In this document: positions 45,005 through 56,900 of the stretch, piece after piece | How positions within the stretch are numbered: position 1 is the first letter of the stretch | How the letters are laid out: every line of letters begins with the position of its first letter | DNA from: Aspidapion aeneum | Taxonomy: Eukaryota > Arthropoda > Insecta > Coleoptera > Brentidae | Assembly: GCA_963576565.1 (NCBI GenBank) | Contig: OY755039.1 | Coordinates: 74,170,771-74,234,770 of the forward strand | Length of the DNA: 64,000 nt | Direction: 5' to 3' | Program-made: the position numbers and the translations under genes | The notes under the pieces: model-generated | Seen by the model: only the letters and a program-made list of their open reading frames with translations | Told to the model about the DNA's origin: nothing | Database searches by the model: none

Positions 45005-45845
45005 TCTTAGGCATCAAAGTAAGCGGACAATATGTAAACCACCTAAAATATGCTGACGATATCGCCTTAAAAAATGCTGGAAGAACTGGATAGCGTAGCT
45101 AAAAATATAGGCTTGAGTATGAACCACACTAAAACTGAAATTATAACAAACACAGATAAAAATATCACGATTAGAATAAACCAAGAAAAAATAGAACAAG
45201 TAGAAGAATGTCTGGGACAAATTATTGTATGAACGAACGATATAACAACTATAAAATCTAAAAATCTAAATTTGGTATGTTTACAATATCAATCTCATTA
45301 TCTGACTGATAGACGGACAACAGTCACCCTTCAGGTACAGGTCCGTTAGAGTGTTCTTGCTAACAACAAAAAAAAAAGAAACCCAAAAAGCTGAAATCAA
45401 GAGACGAGTAAGCCTGGCCTGGTCAGGATTTGGTAAATTAAGCTATATGTTAAAAATGTTTAAAAATATCCTCAGTACCTCAAAGCAAAAGTGTATAACC
45501 AATGTATACTTCCTGTTATTTTTTATTTCATTTGGATCTCAAACCTGGATACTTACACAATCAAACATGAATAAGCTAACAAAAGCCGAAAGATCAATAA
45601 AAAGATAAATGTTTCTCATGTAAAGCTAACAGACAGAATAAGGAATAAATACATAAGAAATAAAATAAAAGTAGGGTATGTCAGAGGAGAGGTAGCAAAA
45701 TTAAAATTTGCCTGTCGTAATATCAGACAACAAGACGATCGATGAAACCGATGTACTGTAAACTGGATACCTTGGGAAAATAAAAGAAGATGGATGCACA
45801 CGGCGACAGACACAGGAGAGTGAAAGCTATTGGGGGAGGCCTATG
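45005..45845 (+). pseudogene. RTE-clade LINE remnant, C-terminal half
   Basis: It encodes GIKVSGQYVNHLKYADDIAL (catalytic YADD), MLEELDSVAKNIGLSMN, SGSQTWILTQ-type residues near 45545 and a terminal GGLCPH-like motif near 45835. Multiple frameshifts and stops are present. It picks up almost exactly where the remnant at 26650-27195 stops, so both derive from one family. Confidence 0.75.
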
Positions 45846-46044
45846 TCCACATAGAATAGATAGATTCTTTAATCATTTATTTTATTTTATTTTATTTTAT
45901 TTTATTTACACCACTTAACATGAGTTAACCCAATTACAAAGTGGGGAAGAATACAGTGATTAACAATAACAGAAACTAAGGATAAAATGAAGTACAAAAT
46001 AAAAGATATTTACTACATCTACACTGAGTGAGCAGAAATAAAAA

Positions 46045-46989
46045 TTATAAAAATCGTATATTTTTTAAAGTAGAGATACTGCAATTAAATATGTCACATC
46101 TGTCGCAAGTCTGATTGCACGTGTTACAAGCCCGAATTATTGGAGAATTTTTGCAAATATTGGTGCGCTGGTAAGGAAGATAAAACGGAACAGTAGTGCG
46201 TGCTGATGTTCTGGGTACTAAAAAATTAATCTTATGCAATAATTCCTGGGAGTCGATTTTATTATGTATTAATTTGAAAATGAATTGCAACTCTGCCAAC
46301 TTGCGCCGGTCCTCCAACGAAGATATACTGAACCTTTCACAAAGGACCTGGTTCAGAATACCAATTTCGGGATACACACCATCAAGCTTAAAAACAAGGT
46401 ACTTCAGAAACTTACGTTGAATTTTTTCAATAGTATTAATGTGAGTATCATAATACGGAGACCATACTATGCATGAGTATTCCAATTTAGATCTGACATA
46501 AGCAAAATAGAGTAATTTTATACTAGAAATATTTTCTAGGTACTGAGAATTCCGTATTATGAACCCAAGCATTCGGTAGCTTTTCTTTACAACATCCTGG
46601 ATGTGGGGAACAAATGATAGAGCACTATCGAATGTTACTCCGAGATCTTTAAATTCCAGACTCCTGGGTATTTCGGTTGTATCAATGGAGTAATTGAATT
46701 GAATTACCTGTTTTCTAAGGGTGAAAGACACTACATTGCATTTAGATGGATTGAGAGGGAGAGAGTTATCAAGACACCAAGTATATACCTTATTTAGAGC
46801 AGCTTGAAGTTTTTCACAATCAGCAATGTTATTTATTCTACAGATAAGTTTTAAGTCATCAGCGTACAATAGGCAAATAACTTCTATGTCCTGAACTATA
46901 AAAAAGCTATAAAGAAGAGAGGACCTAGTATAGAGCCTTGAGGAACTCCGGAAGTAGCCTTGATCGTAGAGGAGGTTTGTCCATAGCAT
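46045..46989 (-). pseudogene. LINE reverse transcriptase, C-terminal frame
   Basis: Carries catalytic LLYADDLKLI, then FKDLGVTFDSALSF, SKLEYSCIVWSPYYD and EKIQRKFLKYL. It ends in a Cys-rich tail (RACNTCNQTCDRCD). The frame is joined to the upstream GVPQGSILGP frame by a shift near 46905. Confidence 0.85.
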
Positions 46990-47216
46990 TCTACATACTG
47001 AAGCCTTTCAGTTAAGTATGAATAAAGTAACTTAGATAAATCATCAGAGATGCCAAAGGTTACAAGTGTACGGAGAAGAATACTATGGTCTAGTCTGTCA
47101 AAGGCCTTAGAAAAATCGGTGTAAATAACATCAATCTGAGCACCCGCATCCAAGGATTCAGCTATAACTATACATGTAACAGTAATTAAATTGGTTGTGG
47201 TAGATTTGCGTTTCAT
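46896..47216 (-). pseudogene. LINE reverse transcriptase, palm frame
   Basis: Contains VIYTDFSKAFDRLDHSIL (catalytic Asp block) and SGVPQGSILGPLFF. Coding continues upstream in the same frame to about 47420, through PVHKKQEKDRIVNYWPI. There a one-base change in a T run breaks it. Confidence 0.85.
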
Positions 47217-47421
47217 GAAGCCGTGTTGACAGGAATCTATTTGACTGCTCAGGGGAAAGTAAAGCGATGTATGAAGAACGCGTTCAAAACATTTTGAAAA
47301 ATTGTTTATTATGGTAATTGGCCAATAATTTACAATTCGATCTTTTTCTTGTTTTTTATGGACAGGTATAATTTTGGAATTTTTCCAAGTATCAGGAAAT
47401 GTGCAGAATTTTAAAAATAAG

Positions 47422-48660
47422 TTAAAAAAGAACAGTTAAGGGGTAAGCAAAGACGTATGCACAATCTTTCAGAAAAAATGCAGGAATTTTGTCGGGACCG
47501 ACAATGGCCTTGGGTTTCACGGTCTTTAGTGCTTGCAATACCTCAGATTCATTGAAGCTTTTAAGTGAAATGAAATTTGAGTTAAGGTAAGAAGAAATAT
47601 TATTTTGTACTGAGGTACGCTGCTGAGATGGTGTATATGAACTCTGAAAGTTATCAGCAAATGCATCAGCTCTGCGCTGGGGATCCGTCGTACTCTCTTC
47701 ATTGTGATCTGTTATGCACTGCGGCAGTTTCGACTGCAATGATTGTATTAGGCGCCAGAAATTTCCAGGTTGAGTTGTCAGGTTCGCTTCAAGTCTAGCG
47801 CAATACTCGCGGTATGATGTTTCTGTATCGCGTTTTATTTTATTACGAAGTTCTCGAAATTTAAGTAAATCATTATCGCTGCGACTTTTTTTGTGTTTTT
47901 GAAAGTATTTATGTTTTTGTTTAATCGACCGTATGATGAGGGAAGTAAACCAGGGAGGATATTTTCTACACCGCTTAGATGTTTTTGGCACGTGGGTGTC
48001 TAGACAGGAGTATAATTTGTAATAAAATAATTCGACAGCCTCATTGACGTTATCAACCGTTTCCAAAACACGCCAGTCAATCTCAGTTAAGCTCGCATAT
48101 AGATTTCTCAGGTCAGATCTCTTGAAATTATAAAAGATGTCATTAATTTTGAGTTTGGTCAACTTTTTGTCACCGGCCATTTTATAGTCAATTAATAAAG
48201 AAGGATGGCACCTGTCCTCGTTTAGCAGGATGTCATGACATCTCTGCACGGAAGTGAGGTTTGAGGAAGATGTTAATACTAGATCAAGCAGTCGATTGTC
48301 AGAATTTTTGACAGTGTTAATCTGATGCCAATCAAGAAAATTAATAAAATTCAGCAAGTGAGTTAACCTACTGTTGGGAGGAGGATCCCTCTCCATGTAG
48401 GTTACGTATTCAGGGTAATTAAAATCTCCGAGAAAGACTACTTTAGCACTATATAGAAAATTCAGGGATGACAGATATTCAAAAAGTTGTTCATATATGT
48501 ATGAGATTTTGCCTGGGGAATATATACAAGGAAAATATAAAGAGATAGTTTGTTCGAGAAAGATACTTTGATTCCAGCTATGTCTATTGTGTCACGGACT
48601 GATACAGTCAATTCAATTTCCAGGTTGGTTGTCTGTAGATTTTCCCTTACAGCCAACAAA
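47422..48660 (-). pseudogene. LINE endonuclease C-terminal part and linker
   Basis: VFLGDFNYPEY and LDLVLTSS are late motifs of the apurinic-type endonuclease. They are followed by the linker with PPWFTSLIIRSIKQKHKYF and the KTVKPKAIVGPDKIPAFFLK entry to the reverse transcriptase. A frameshift near 48510 separates the first piece (LLAVRENLQT to YIPQ). The element is truncated upstream of it. Confidence 0.82.
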
Positions 48661-48752
48661 TGGCAGGTATCCCAAAGAAACTAGACTTTGAAATGTCTCT
48701 ATGATATTTAATCATTCAATAAAATAGGAACCAACTCACACTCAATTTTTAC

Positions 48753-48889
48753 CTTAGATCCCTTTTGACCTTTCTCTCCTTTACGGTGCTCTCCGGAATA
48801 TCCATCTTCATGATGATAATGTTTCTTATCGCCTCCGTTTTCAGCAAATTCTTTGCTATGATGATCTTTTGTATGATGCCCCTTTTTAC
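48753..48889 (-). CDS. His/Lys-rich DUF4779-like gene, internal exon 2
   Basis: Acceptor TTATACAG and donor AAG|GTAAAA bound 137 bases. The leading GT completes a Gly codon from exon 1, and it ends in phase 0. The peptide contains KKGHHTKDHHSKEF and HYHHEDGYSGEHRKGEKGQK, typical DUF4779-type His/Gly/Lys units. Confidence 0.8.
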
Positions 48890-49242
48890 CTGTATAAATA
48901 AAAGACATATTTACCTAATGTTTTCAAAGATATTTCTGTATTTTGTCAACTGCAAGGAAATTTTTGCCTTAAAATAAATCCTTGCCATAAAACCCCAAAT
49001 TTTATGAAGTTATGGAAAATCTGTTGGGCTTTAGGAGGTAACAAACTGCCAAAACTTGCAAGTCGTTTGATTTTTTTACGTTTTTGTCCTATCTACGGTA
49101 CTTAGGCATACAAAACAGTTAAAGGTTTCCAAAACATAACGTACATTTAATGGGGATAAATTGTGAAAACCGAAAATAAATGATTAATTCCTCCGTTTTA
49201 ATAAAGAGAACCCTGGCAACGTAGTATACTTAAGGAACATAC

Positions 49243-49407
49243 CTTTTTCGTAGTGATGGTGTCCGTCGTATTTCTTTTGTCCCTTATCTCCGTGTTCTCC
49301 ATGGTGGGCAGAGTTAAATGCTTTACCGCCGCCTTTTTCGAATTGGGCATCTTCCTCTTTGTGACCTTTCCCGTGATCTGAACCTTCCGCTTTGGCATCA
49401 CTGGGTT
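49243..49407 (-). CDS. His/Lys-rich DUF4779-like gene, first visible exon
   Basis: The acceptor TTTTTAG at 49408 and donor G|GTATGT at 49242 bound 165 bases. The first two bases, AA, probably complete a Glu codon. The peptide includes PSDAKAEGSDHGKGHKEEDA, HHGEHGDKGQKKYDGHHHYE and ends KG. Phases of all five exons agree from here to the stop at 36549, giving about 545 residues. The signal-peptide exon and any other N-terminal exon lie upstream and were not found up to 53470. Confidence 0.8.
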
Positions 49408-49609
49408 CTAAAAATAACAATTTTTCCTGCTACTTCTCTCGTCAACACAATTTAAATATAATTATTATTAGGTTTATCTTTCTAAAAATAAGGATAATTA
49501 ATTTGAAAAAAGGTATTTTTTAACTGACTTTTTTAATAGGTTATGTTTTGTTCCTGAGTTTTACACTTCTTATATTTTTATGTAAAAGAACGTCTTTTTC
49601 AGGGCTCCG

Positions 49610-49765
49610 TTACAAAACGGCGCTGTACAAAATAGCGCTGCGAAAAAATAGCGCTGCGACAAAACAGTGCTGCGACAAAACAGCGCTGCGACAAAACAAA
49701 GTCGGTACAAAATAGCGCTGGTACAAAATAGCGCGAAACAAAATAGCGGTAGTACAAAATATATC
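49610..49765. repeat. 17-bp minisatellite (acaaaatagcgctgcg)
   Basis: About nine degenerate units of roughly 17 bp built on AGCGCT, embedded in AT-rich DNA. The repeats are contiguous without spacers, so it is not a CRISPR array. Confidence 0.8.
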
Positions 49766-49867
49766 GAATGCCGTTTTAGTGAATATTTTATTTGATTCGG
49801 TTTTGGCATATACTTCGACTAGGGGTTTCTTTCTAACATAATAAAAAAAAACTTCCCTGACTTCTTT

Positions 49868-49952
49868 CTTGAGATCCTAGAAGGTGTGAATCCGAATCGA
49901 ACCGAACGGAACCGAACCAAACTCGGTTCGGATTCACACCCTCTAGGATACC
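49868..49952. repeat. Hairpin with GGTGTGAATCCGAA stem
   Basis: cctagaaggtgtgaatccga and its near-inverse tcggattcacaccctctagg flank a short gaaccgaac-rich loop. Confidence 0.7.
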
Positions 49953-50114
49953 AGGATTTTTCCCTCAAGGATTTTTTTTTTATATGCTGGTATAGCGAGA
50001 ATCGCATGGTTAAAGTAGCGCATACCATAATAGCGCATTTCTGTTGGGTTTGGATTGGTTTGTAATAACCAGCCAGGTCAGCTAGGTTTAACTTTTTTTT
50101 TAATTTTGATGATT

Positions 50115-50161
50115 GATGAACCTAGGAAGCTAGAGTTGCGCTCAAGCTTCCTAGGTTCATC
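50115..50161. repeat. Perfect 17-bp stem hairpin
   Basis: gatgaacctaggaagct (50115-50131) and agcttcctaggttcatc (50145-50161) are perfect inverses around a 13-base loop. Confidence 0.9.
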
Positions 50162-50589
50162 GGTTGCGGAGATACGTGTGGTCTAAGATGTGCAGTTTTT
50201 TATAAATTCTAAATTTTTACCGGTAGGGTCACATTCTAAGCCTCGACCAGCTAAACTAACCGTCCTAGAGAAAAGTGATAGAAAACGCGTTTATAGAGAA
50301 TTTTATTGGCTTTAAGACGGAACGGAGCCTCTAGGTATTATAGTTTGGGCCAAAACGAAAAAAATAGTAAACCATCGATGTTCCAGAAAACAAAAAAACG
50401 TTCTACTAAATAATTATGAAAATAGTATTAGCCCATAGCGTCTTTCTTCTGCTTTTTCATAAAGATTTTATAACACTTGTCTTAGCCAATTACTAATTGA
50501 TGGGAACCAATACTGCCTGACCTGTTACCAGACACAAAAATGCTAAAAAGGTATCTTTGCGTTTCAGATGATTTTGAAACTTTTTTGTT

Positions 50590-51125
50590 GCGCCGTCTGT
50601 CTGTATGTCTGTCTGTTACGACCAACGCTCATAACTCAAAAACTGCTTGGCCGATTTTAATGAAATTTGGTACCCAGGCTGGGTCTTGGGTCGAGAATTT
50701 GGTAGCCAGGCTGAGTCTTGGGTCGAGATGGTCCCATTGAAAAATTAACAAAATCCACCAAACACAAGCCAAATAAAAGGGTGGGGGTAGATTTCAAAAA
50801 TTAGAGTTTATGTGAAAATATGGCGTGTGTGATATCAAACGAAAGGTAATTGAGTCTGGAGTTAAACAAAATATATTTCAGTTTTTTTAATAAAAAGGGT
50901 GGGGGTAGGTTTTAAAAATTAGAGTTTACAAGAAATTATGGCGTGTATGATATCAAGCGCAAGGTAATTGAGTCCGGAGTTAAATAAAATACATTTTAGT
51001 TTTTGTTTTTTTTTTAAGGGTGGGGGCAGATTTCAAAAATTTAAGTTTAAGTCAAAACATGGCTTGTGTGGTATTAAACGAAAGGTAATTTAGTCTCGAG
51101 TTGAATAATATATATTTCCGTTTTT
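50590..51125. repeat. gtctgtctgt/ccgattttaatg repeat followed by three ~118-bp tandem units
   Basis: A gtctgtctgtatgtctgtct run is followed by the shared 20-mer at 50651-50670. Then come three units starting gggtggggg at 50779, 50897 and 51018, each with gatatcaa(a/g)cg(a/c)aaggtaat (third unit gtattaaacgaaaggtaat). Confidence 0.8.
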
Positions 51126-51129
51126 AGTT

Positions 51130-52590
51130 ATATTAGCACGTACACTATAACTATAGTACCTAGTGTGAGCTTAGGGGCCCATATACTGGCAGAGTATTAT
51201 TCTGAACGGTTTAAGCTAGAGTAATGAAAGTTAACGCGCACAATGGCCTTTAACTACTGAATTTTAAGGTGTCAAAAAAAATTGCATATTTGGCCCCTAG
51301 GGGGCGTATGGGAGAAAAATGTGTTTTTAGATTATCCCTTATATCTTCTAGACTATTACACCTGTACATTTAGGTCTCACTAAATTGGTAGCTTAGACAA
51401 TTACTAACCCACATAGCACAAAAATCCCATCAACGTTAAATTCACGTGAACAAAAATAACAAAGTTTTTTTTTACTTGAAAACAACCTCATACAATATTT
51501 ATTTTGTTAAATCTACATGCTTAAAGATAACTTAAAAACAAGGAGAAATCAAGCTATAAAAAATATACTTTTTGCTGAAGTTTCTGGTGCTGTGTATATA
51601 ACGTGTTTTTTACCCTCGTTATTTTCATGTACCAAATTCACACTTGAAAAGTCCTCCACAACATGTTCTAAAACGCCACTAGTTTAAGAGTTCTCAAACC
51701 CACTGACTTTCTGCGTCTTTTTTGGTCACGTTTTTTTAATAACATTTTTTTAACTTAAAAGAGACGCGAAAGGAAGTTATAAAAGTTCACTAGTTTAAGA
51801 CTACAACACTTCAAGACAATTTTAAAATAATATCTATGTATCTATCTATATACATGAAGTTTTTTTTAAAAAGCTAAACAAGATTTATGAACAGTAAACA
51901 CTTTCACAGAATATTGTCTTTATCAGGTTAATAACAGATGCGTCGTGATCGTGGATCAGGGATCAGTCCCTTAACAGGTTTTTGGAGTTTAGAGGCCAAA
52001 GGACTGCCTGATAGATTTCGTCAAAGTGAAAAATCCCGACTATAGGTGGCGATGCTGCTAGTAAAATCTCAAAAATATTCGGTAGAAAAGCCATTCAAGT
52101 CGCGTTTTAAAATTCGTGTAGAAAAGCCGTCAATCTAATGTGATTTTAACGTTGATAAAAAAAATCACTTGAAACTAACGTAAAAACATTGCTGTTTTAA
52201 TTTGATAAAGGCGTTATTAAAACGCAGTTTTTAGCAACGTTATTTTTTATAACGTTAATGAATGAAGCTTGTTTTCATATATGAAATAAACGTTTTTTTC
52301 TAGCAGCTTTTAAAATCAATGTTTTTTTTCTCACGCCTTTTCTACGTGTTAAACACGTGATTGTGCTATCAGGTCTGCTTTCTTGGGTTTCTGCTGCACT
52401 TCAAAAAAAATTTTAAGACAGTAGTTTCATATTTGCCTCTGATTTTATAAATAAAGGAAATCTGTAGACATTTAGCGAACTTTCATTTGCCGGGGATTTG
52501 TACCATTTTAGCAGGTATAACTATTAAGCAAGTTCTACTTCAGCATGCAAAGAGCGGGGAATGTAAAATGTAATGTTAGCGGGTTTTTGG
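51130..52590. other. AT-rich stretch with no supported feature
   Basis: I see no exon, RNA gene or clear element boundary here. Confidence 0.5.
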
Positions 52591-52810
52591 ATTTTAGGGT
52601 ATTTTTGGTAAAGCTTTATAAATCGCTATCAGTAAAAGCATGCAGGAACAATATTTCTTTTAGTCCATAGTCCTGACACGATTTATAAACAAAATATTGT
52701 GGTCGGGTCGAGTATTTGTGACCTGAATTATCGAAAAATCTATATTCTACAATGACGGAGACAAGAGAATGCATGGAGTTTGGAATTGCAGTGCTCACAA
52801 TATCCTCTAA
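52590..52810 (-). pseudogene. Weak remnant of a transposon-type ORF
   Basis: The minus strand reads YSTRPQYFVYKSCQDYGLKE and then ILFLHAFTDSDLS. The latter resembles the LLFLHAxSGCDTTS motif of some insect transposon-derived proteins, with the Gly-Cys and Thr-Thr replaced. The call is from memory and uncertain. Confidence 0.3.
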
Positions 52811-53165
52811 TGCTTGCAGCGTTGTGATTATACTTTATTAAAGTTCTTCTTTATTAATTTTATAAGAGAATCTCTGTTGGGGTTAGGTCGGTTTCTTAGG
52901 TTGGTTGGTAAGGTTGGTTTAGTAATTGAGGATCTTTGCGACAACACCTCCCTCTATGCACTCTACAAACCAATAATATTTATCAACCTTTCAGCTAGGA
53001 AACGGAATACGTAATGTAGCATTCTGTTGCCTAGCCGGTTATCGCGCTGGCTGTCTAGGAAATGCAAAAATGCTTACTGGAAGGGGAAAGGGATGTTAAA
53101 TTTTTATTGGAAGACTCTGTAGGTAGTTAAGGAGGGTACAATAATTGTAAAATATTTATGTTTTT

Positions 53166-53270
53166 ACCAAGGGCGTGAAGAATAACATTTTTGCCCGAAG
53201 CCGACTGTTGATGCACGAGCTTGCGGAGGCAGCAAGGAGGCCTCGGACAAAAATGTTCTTTACGCCAGTG
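53166..53270. repeat. Imperfect inverted repeat
   Basis: ggcgtgaagaataacatttt and the inverse of acaaaaatgttctttacgcc flank a GC-rich centre with gcttgcggaggcagcaagg. Confidence 0.6.
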
Positions 53271-53412
53271 GTTTCAACAAGATTTTTTGTACCAACAGAA
53301 AATAAGTAACTAAACAAATTGTAATTTAGTATTTTATTATATTGAAAAATGAAAGAAAAATTTCAATTTCAATTGACTTGACCTGTAAAAGTTAATATCC
53401 TTTTTTATAATA

Positions 53413-53471
53413 CAGGGTGTAAATAAAACAATATTTTATTGAGTGATAAAGATCAAAATGATGCTTTATAT
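53413..53471. repeat. MITE fragment left of the Gypsy element
   Basis: It starts cagggtgtaaataa like the MITE at 38127. The continuation at 60241 (agaaacaagtctctaggcag) matches 38455-38475 of that MITE, so the Gypsy element landed inside a relative. Confidence 0.6.
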
Positions 53472-53890
53472 TGTTACGGGTTCACAACGACAAATTAAAA
53501 ACTCGCAATTGTTGAAAACGATACGTCAATTTATTTCCACAAATTATGTACAAAAACACGCACTCCAACTTACTAATAATTCACCACTATAATCGGTCTA
53601 TTAACTTCGTGTTAAGAGCTCACGATCACTTCAGTATGTTATCTGTGACTGACTGACTGATGCACGACGTCCGGCCTTATATATGAGGGCTGCCCACTAT
53701 TCTAGAACCCTTCCATCCTTGTTCGATTCGCAATCATTCCAGCCCTTTTCTAGACTTCCGCATACCAGTTTGTCACAGATAACGCAACTAAACCTAGATT
53801 AAGAATACAACCATAAAATACATCAACCTAATACTACACTAAACCTAAATAAATTCTAACTATAACATTTAAATACTTAAATTTGTAACA
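53472..53890 (-). repeat. 3' LTR of the Gypsy element
   Basis: 419 bp, ends TGTTAC/GTAACA. It contains gactgactgactgatg and a tatatga box-like word. Confidence 0.95.
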
Positions 53891-53907
53891 CTATCCTCCT
53901 CTTCAGG
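53891..53907 (-). other. Polypurine tract of the Gypsy element
   Basis: The minus strand reads GAAGAGGAGGATAG directly before the 3' LTR. It overlaps the end of the coding frame. Confidence 0.8.
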
Positions 53908-56900
53908 TTTGATCGCCTCGATCAACATTTCTCAGGTAAGGTTTTAGTCTGTCTAGATGAACAACTTTCATCTTGGACTTCGGGCTTTTCTGGATTCGGT
54001 AGACTACATCATTAATTCTCTTAACAACTTTATAAGGCCCTTCCCATGGTGGTGTCAACTTAGGTGATCTTCCTTTCTTGCGTTGAGGATTGTATAGCCA
54101 GACTTGATCATTCTCTTTGAACCCTGAAGAGTTTGCTTTCAGGTCATATCTCGCTTTCATGCGGTCACTGGCTATTTCTATTCGCTCTCTAACCACTTCA
54201 TGGATATAGTGCAGCTTTTGCCTTAAACGTTCGACATAGTCATTAATCTCTAAGTGTTCTTCTTCAGGTGAACCAAACATGATATCACATGGTAAACGCA
54301 GTTCTCTACCAAACAGGATACTAGATGGAGTAGCTCCTGTCGTATTGTGAATGGCGGTTCTATAGGCCATCAAAAACAATGGAATATATTGGTCCCAATC
54401 TGTTTGGTGCTCATCAACAACTTTGCACAGATGTTCTTCTATTGTTTTATTAAATCTTTCAACCATGCCATCTGACTGCGGATGTAAAGCCGTAGTCCGT
54501 GTTTTATGTATTCCTAAAAGGTCACAGAGATTCTGGAAGAGCTTTGATTCAAAGTTTCTTCCTTGATCTGAATGTAGTTCCAAAGGAATGCCAAATCGGC
54601 TGAAAACATCATTTACCAGAACTTCCGCAACTGTAGTGGCCTCTTGGTTAGGCAAAGCAAAAACTTCTGGCCATTTGCTAAAGTAATCCATGACAACAAG
54701 GATGTATTTGTTGCCTTTTATAGTTTCTGGAAATGGTCCAGCCACATCAATGGCAATGCGTTCGAATGGTAGACCTACGTTATATTGTTTCATTTGACCT
54801 CTGGACCTTGTTTTGGGACCTTGGCTGGCTGCACAAGTCGAACATCGGCGGCACCAGTTTTTCACATCTTGAAAGTAATTGACCCAATAAAATCGGTTTC
54901 GAATTTTGTCCATGGTTTTATTTATGCCTAGGTGCGCGCCTGATTTTCCACCATGGCATTCGGCCATTATATTGTCTACCATGCTCCTAGGAACCACTAC
55001 TTGATTAACCACAGTAAAGCCATCGGCACTTTCCCAGGCACGTTTAAGGATGTTTTCCTCTACTATCAGTGAATCCCATTGTGCCCACAGTGATTTGAGT
55101 ATCACCCCTTGGTTTGCGATATCTTGCCATGATGGTCGTGGCTTGTTCTCTTCTTTCAATCGCAAGATAGGTCCTACATCTTTATCATTAAGTTGTGTGG
55201 TTCTAATAGAAGCCGACATCCATTCTTCATCTGGTTCTAACTTTATCTGGCGCACGTAGGTAATTCCTTCTTTCTGGTCAATTTTCCTGCAATGTTTACA
55301 ATCCTCGGGGCAAGGTCTTCTGGACAATGCATCTGCATTATTATGCACCCTTCCTGCTCGGTGCTTAATTTGATAATGGTATTGTTGTAGCTTTTCTATC
55401 CATCTCGCGACTTGCCCCTCAGGTTGTTTCATTTTCATGAGCCACTGTAACGCAGCATGATCCGTTCTAATTAGAAACTCTTTTCCGTAGAGATATTTGT
55501 GAAAGTGATCTACGGATTTAACTATGGCTAGGAGCTCCTTTCTAGTAACACAATAATTTCTCTCTGGTTTGGATAGCTTCTTGCTGAAAAATTCGATGAC
55601 CATTTCTTCTCCATCTTGTACTTGGGAGAGTACTGCTCCTATGCCATCGTTGCTCGCATCAGTATCTAATATGAATTTTCCTTTCGGAATGGGATATGCA
55701 AGAATCGGACTAGAACATAATGCTGCTTTTAGTCTTCTAAATGCTTGGTCACATTCGGTATTCCATTTGTAAGAAGCTTTGTCTTCTGTAAGTCTATGTA
55801 ACGGAGACGCTATTTTGGCGAATCCTTCTACAAATCGTCTGTAGTATGTACACAGACCCAAAAAGCTTCTCAATTCATGTTTGTCACGAGGTTGAGGCCA
55901 TTCTTTTATTGCTTGTAGCTTCTTTTCGTCGGTATGGATGCCTTCTCGGGAAACGACGTGACCCAGGAACTCAACTTTTTCTTGGAACAGAAAACATTTC
56001 TTTGAGTTTAATTTAAGATTTGCGTTCCTGATTCTTGAGAATACTTCTCGTAAATTATCTAGATGTTCTTGAAATGATTTCCCCATTACTATGACATCAT
56101 CCAAATAGACTAGGCAGGTTTTCCAAGTAAGGCCTCGTAGTACGACTTCCATTAGTCTTTCAAATGTAGCTGGGGCATTGCACAGGCCAAATGGCATCAC
56201 ATTAAACTGATAAAGTCCACTTCCAGCAGAGAATGCAGTCTTCTCTTTATCTCTTTCAAAGATTCCTACTTGCCAATACCCACTTTTCAGGTCAAGAGTA
56301 GAAAACCAATATGATCCTGCCAACGTTGTTAATGTGTCGTCTATTCTTGGCAATGGGTAACTATCTTTCTTGGTCACATCGTTAAGTTTCCTGTAGTCAA
56401 CACAAAACCTAGTACTTCCATCCTTTTTAGTGACCAACACCACAGGAGATGACCAAGGACTTGATGACTCTTCAATAACACCGTCGCTGAGCATTTTATT
56501 AATGAGATTGTGAACTTCTTCTTGTTTGGCCATTGGTAGTCTTCTTGGGGGTTGTCTTATCGGTTGGGCATCGCCAGTGTTGATAGCATGTTGAATAAGG
56601 TTTGTGCGTCCCGAACTACTCCTAGTTTCGAAGATATTACTTTGCTCTTCTATAAACTCTCTCGCTTTACAAAATTCTTCTGGAGTGAGATGTTGCCAAG
56701 TTGACTCAAATTGCTGAAGTACCTCCATTGGTAGCTTGCTTGTATCCTCGGAAGTTGGCTCTTCACATCTTGTTACTTTCTGTACTGGTTCAAATAATGC
56801 TACCACCTCCCCCTTATTAATTTTGACACTATTTGGGAAAATATTGGCGACTCTAATCGGGATGTCTTTATCGGTTTTAACTAATGATTTTGCAACGAGG

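Larger units (their letters stand above)
45878..48706 (-). mobile_element. 5'-truncated jockey/R1-like LINE with 10-bp target duplication
   Basis: The minus-strand element keeps part of the endonuclease and all of the reverse transcriptase and ends in a (TAAAA)n tail. tttaatcatt occurs at 45868-45877 and 48707-48716, directly bordering the element. The insertion lies in the intron between exons 2 and 3 of the His/Lys-rich gene, on the same strand. Confidence 0.85.

Noticed and set aside
49610..49765. Short regular repeats considered as a CRISPR array
   Set aside because: Units are contiguous with no unique spacers, and the window is eukaryotic.
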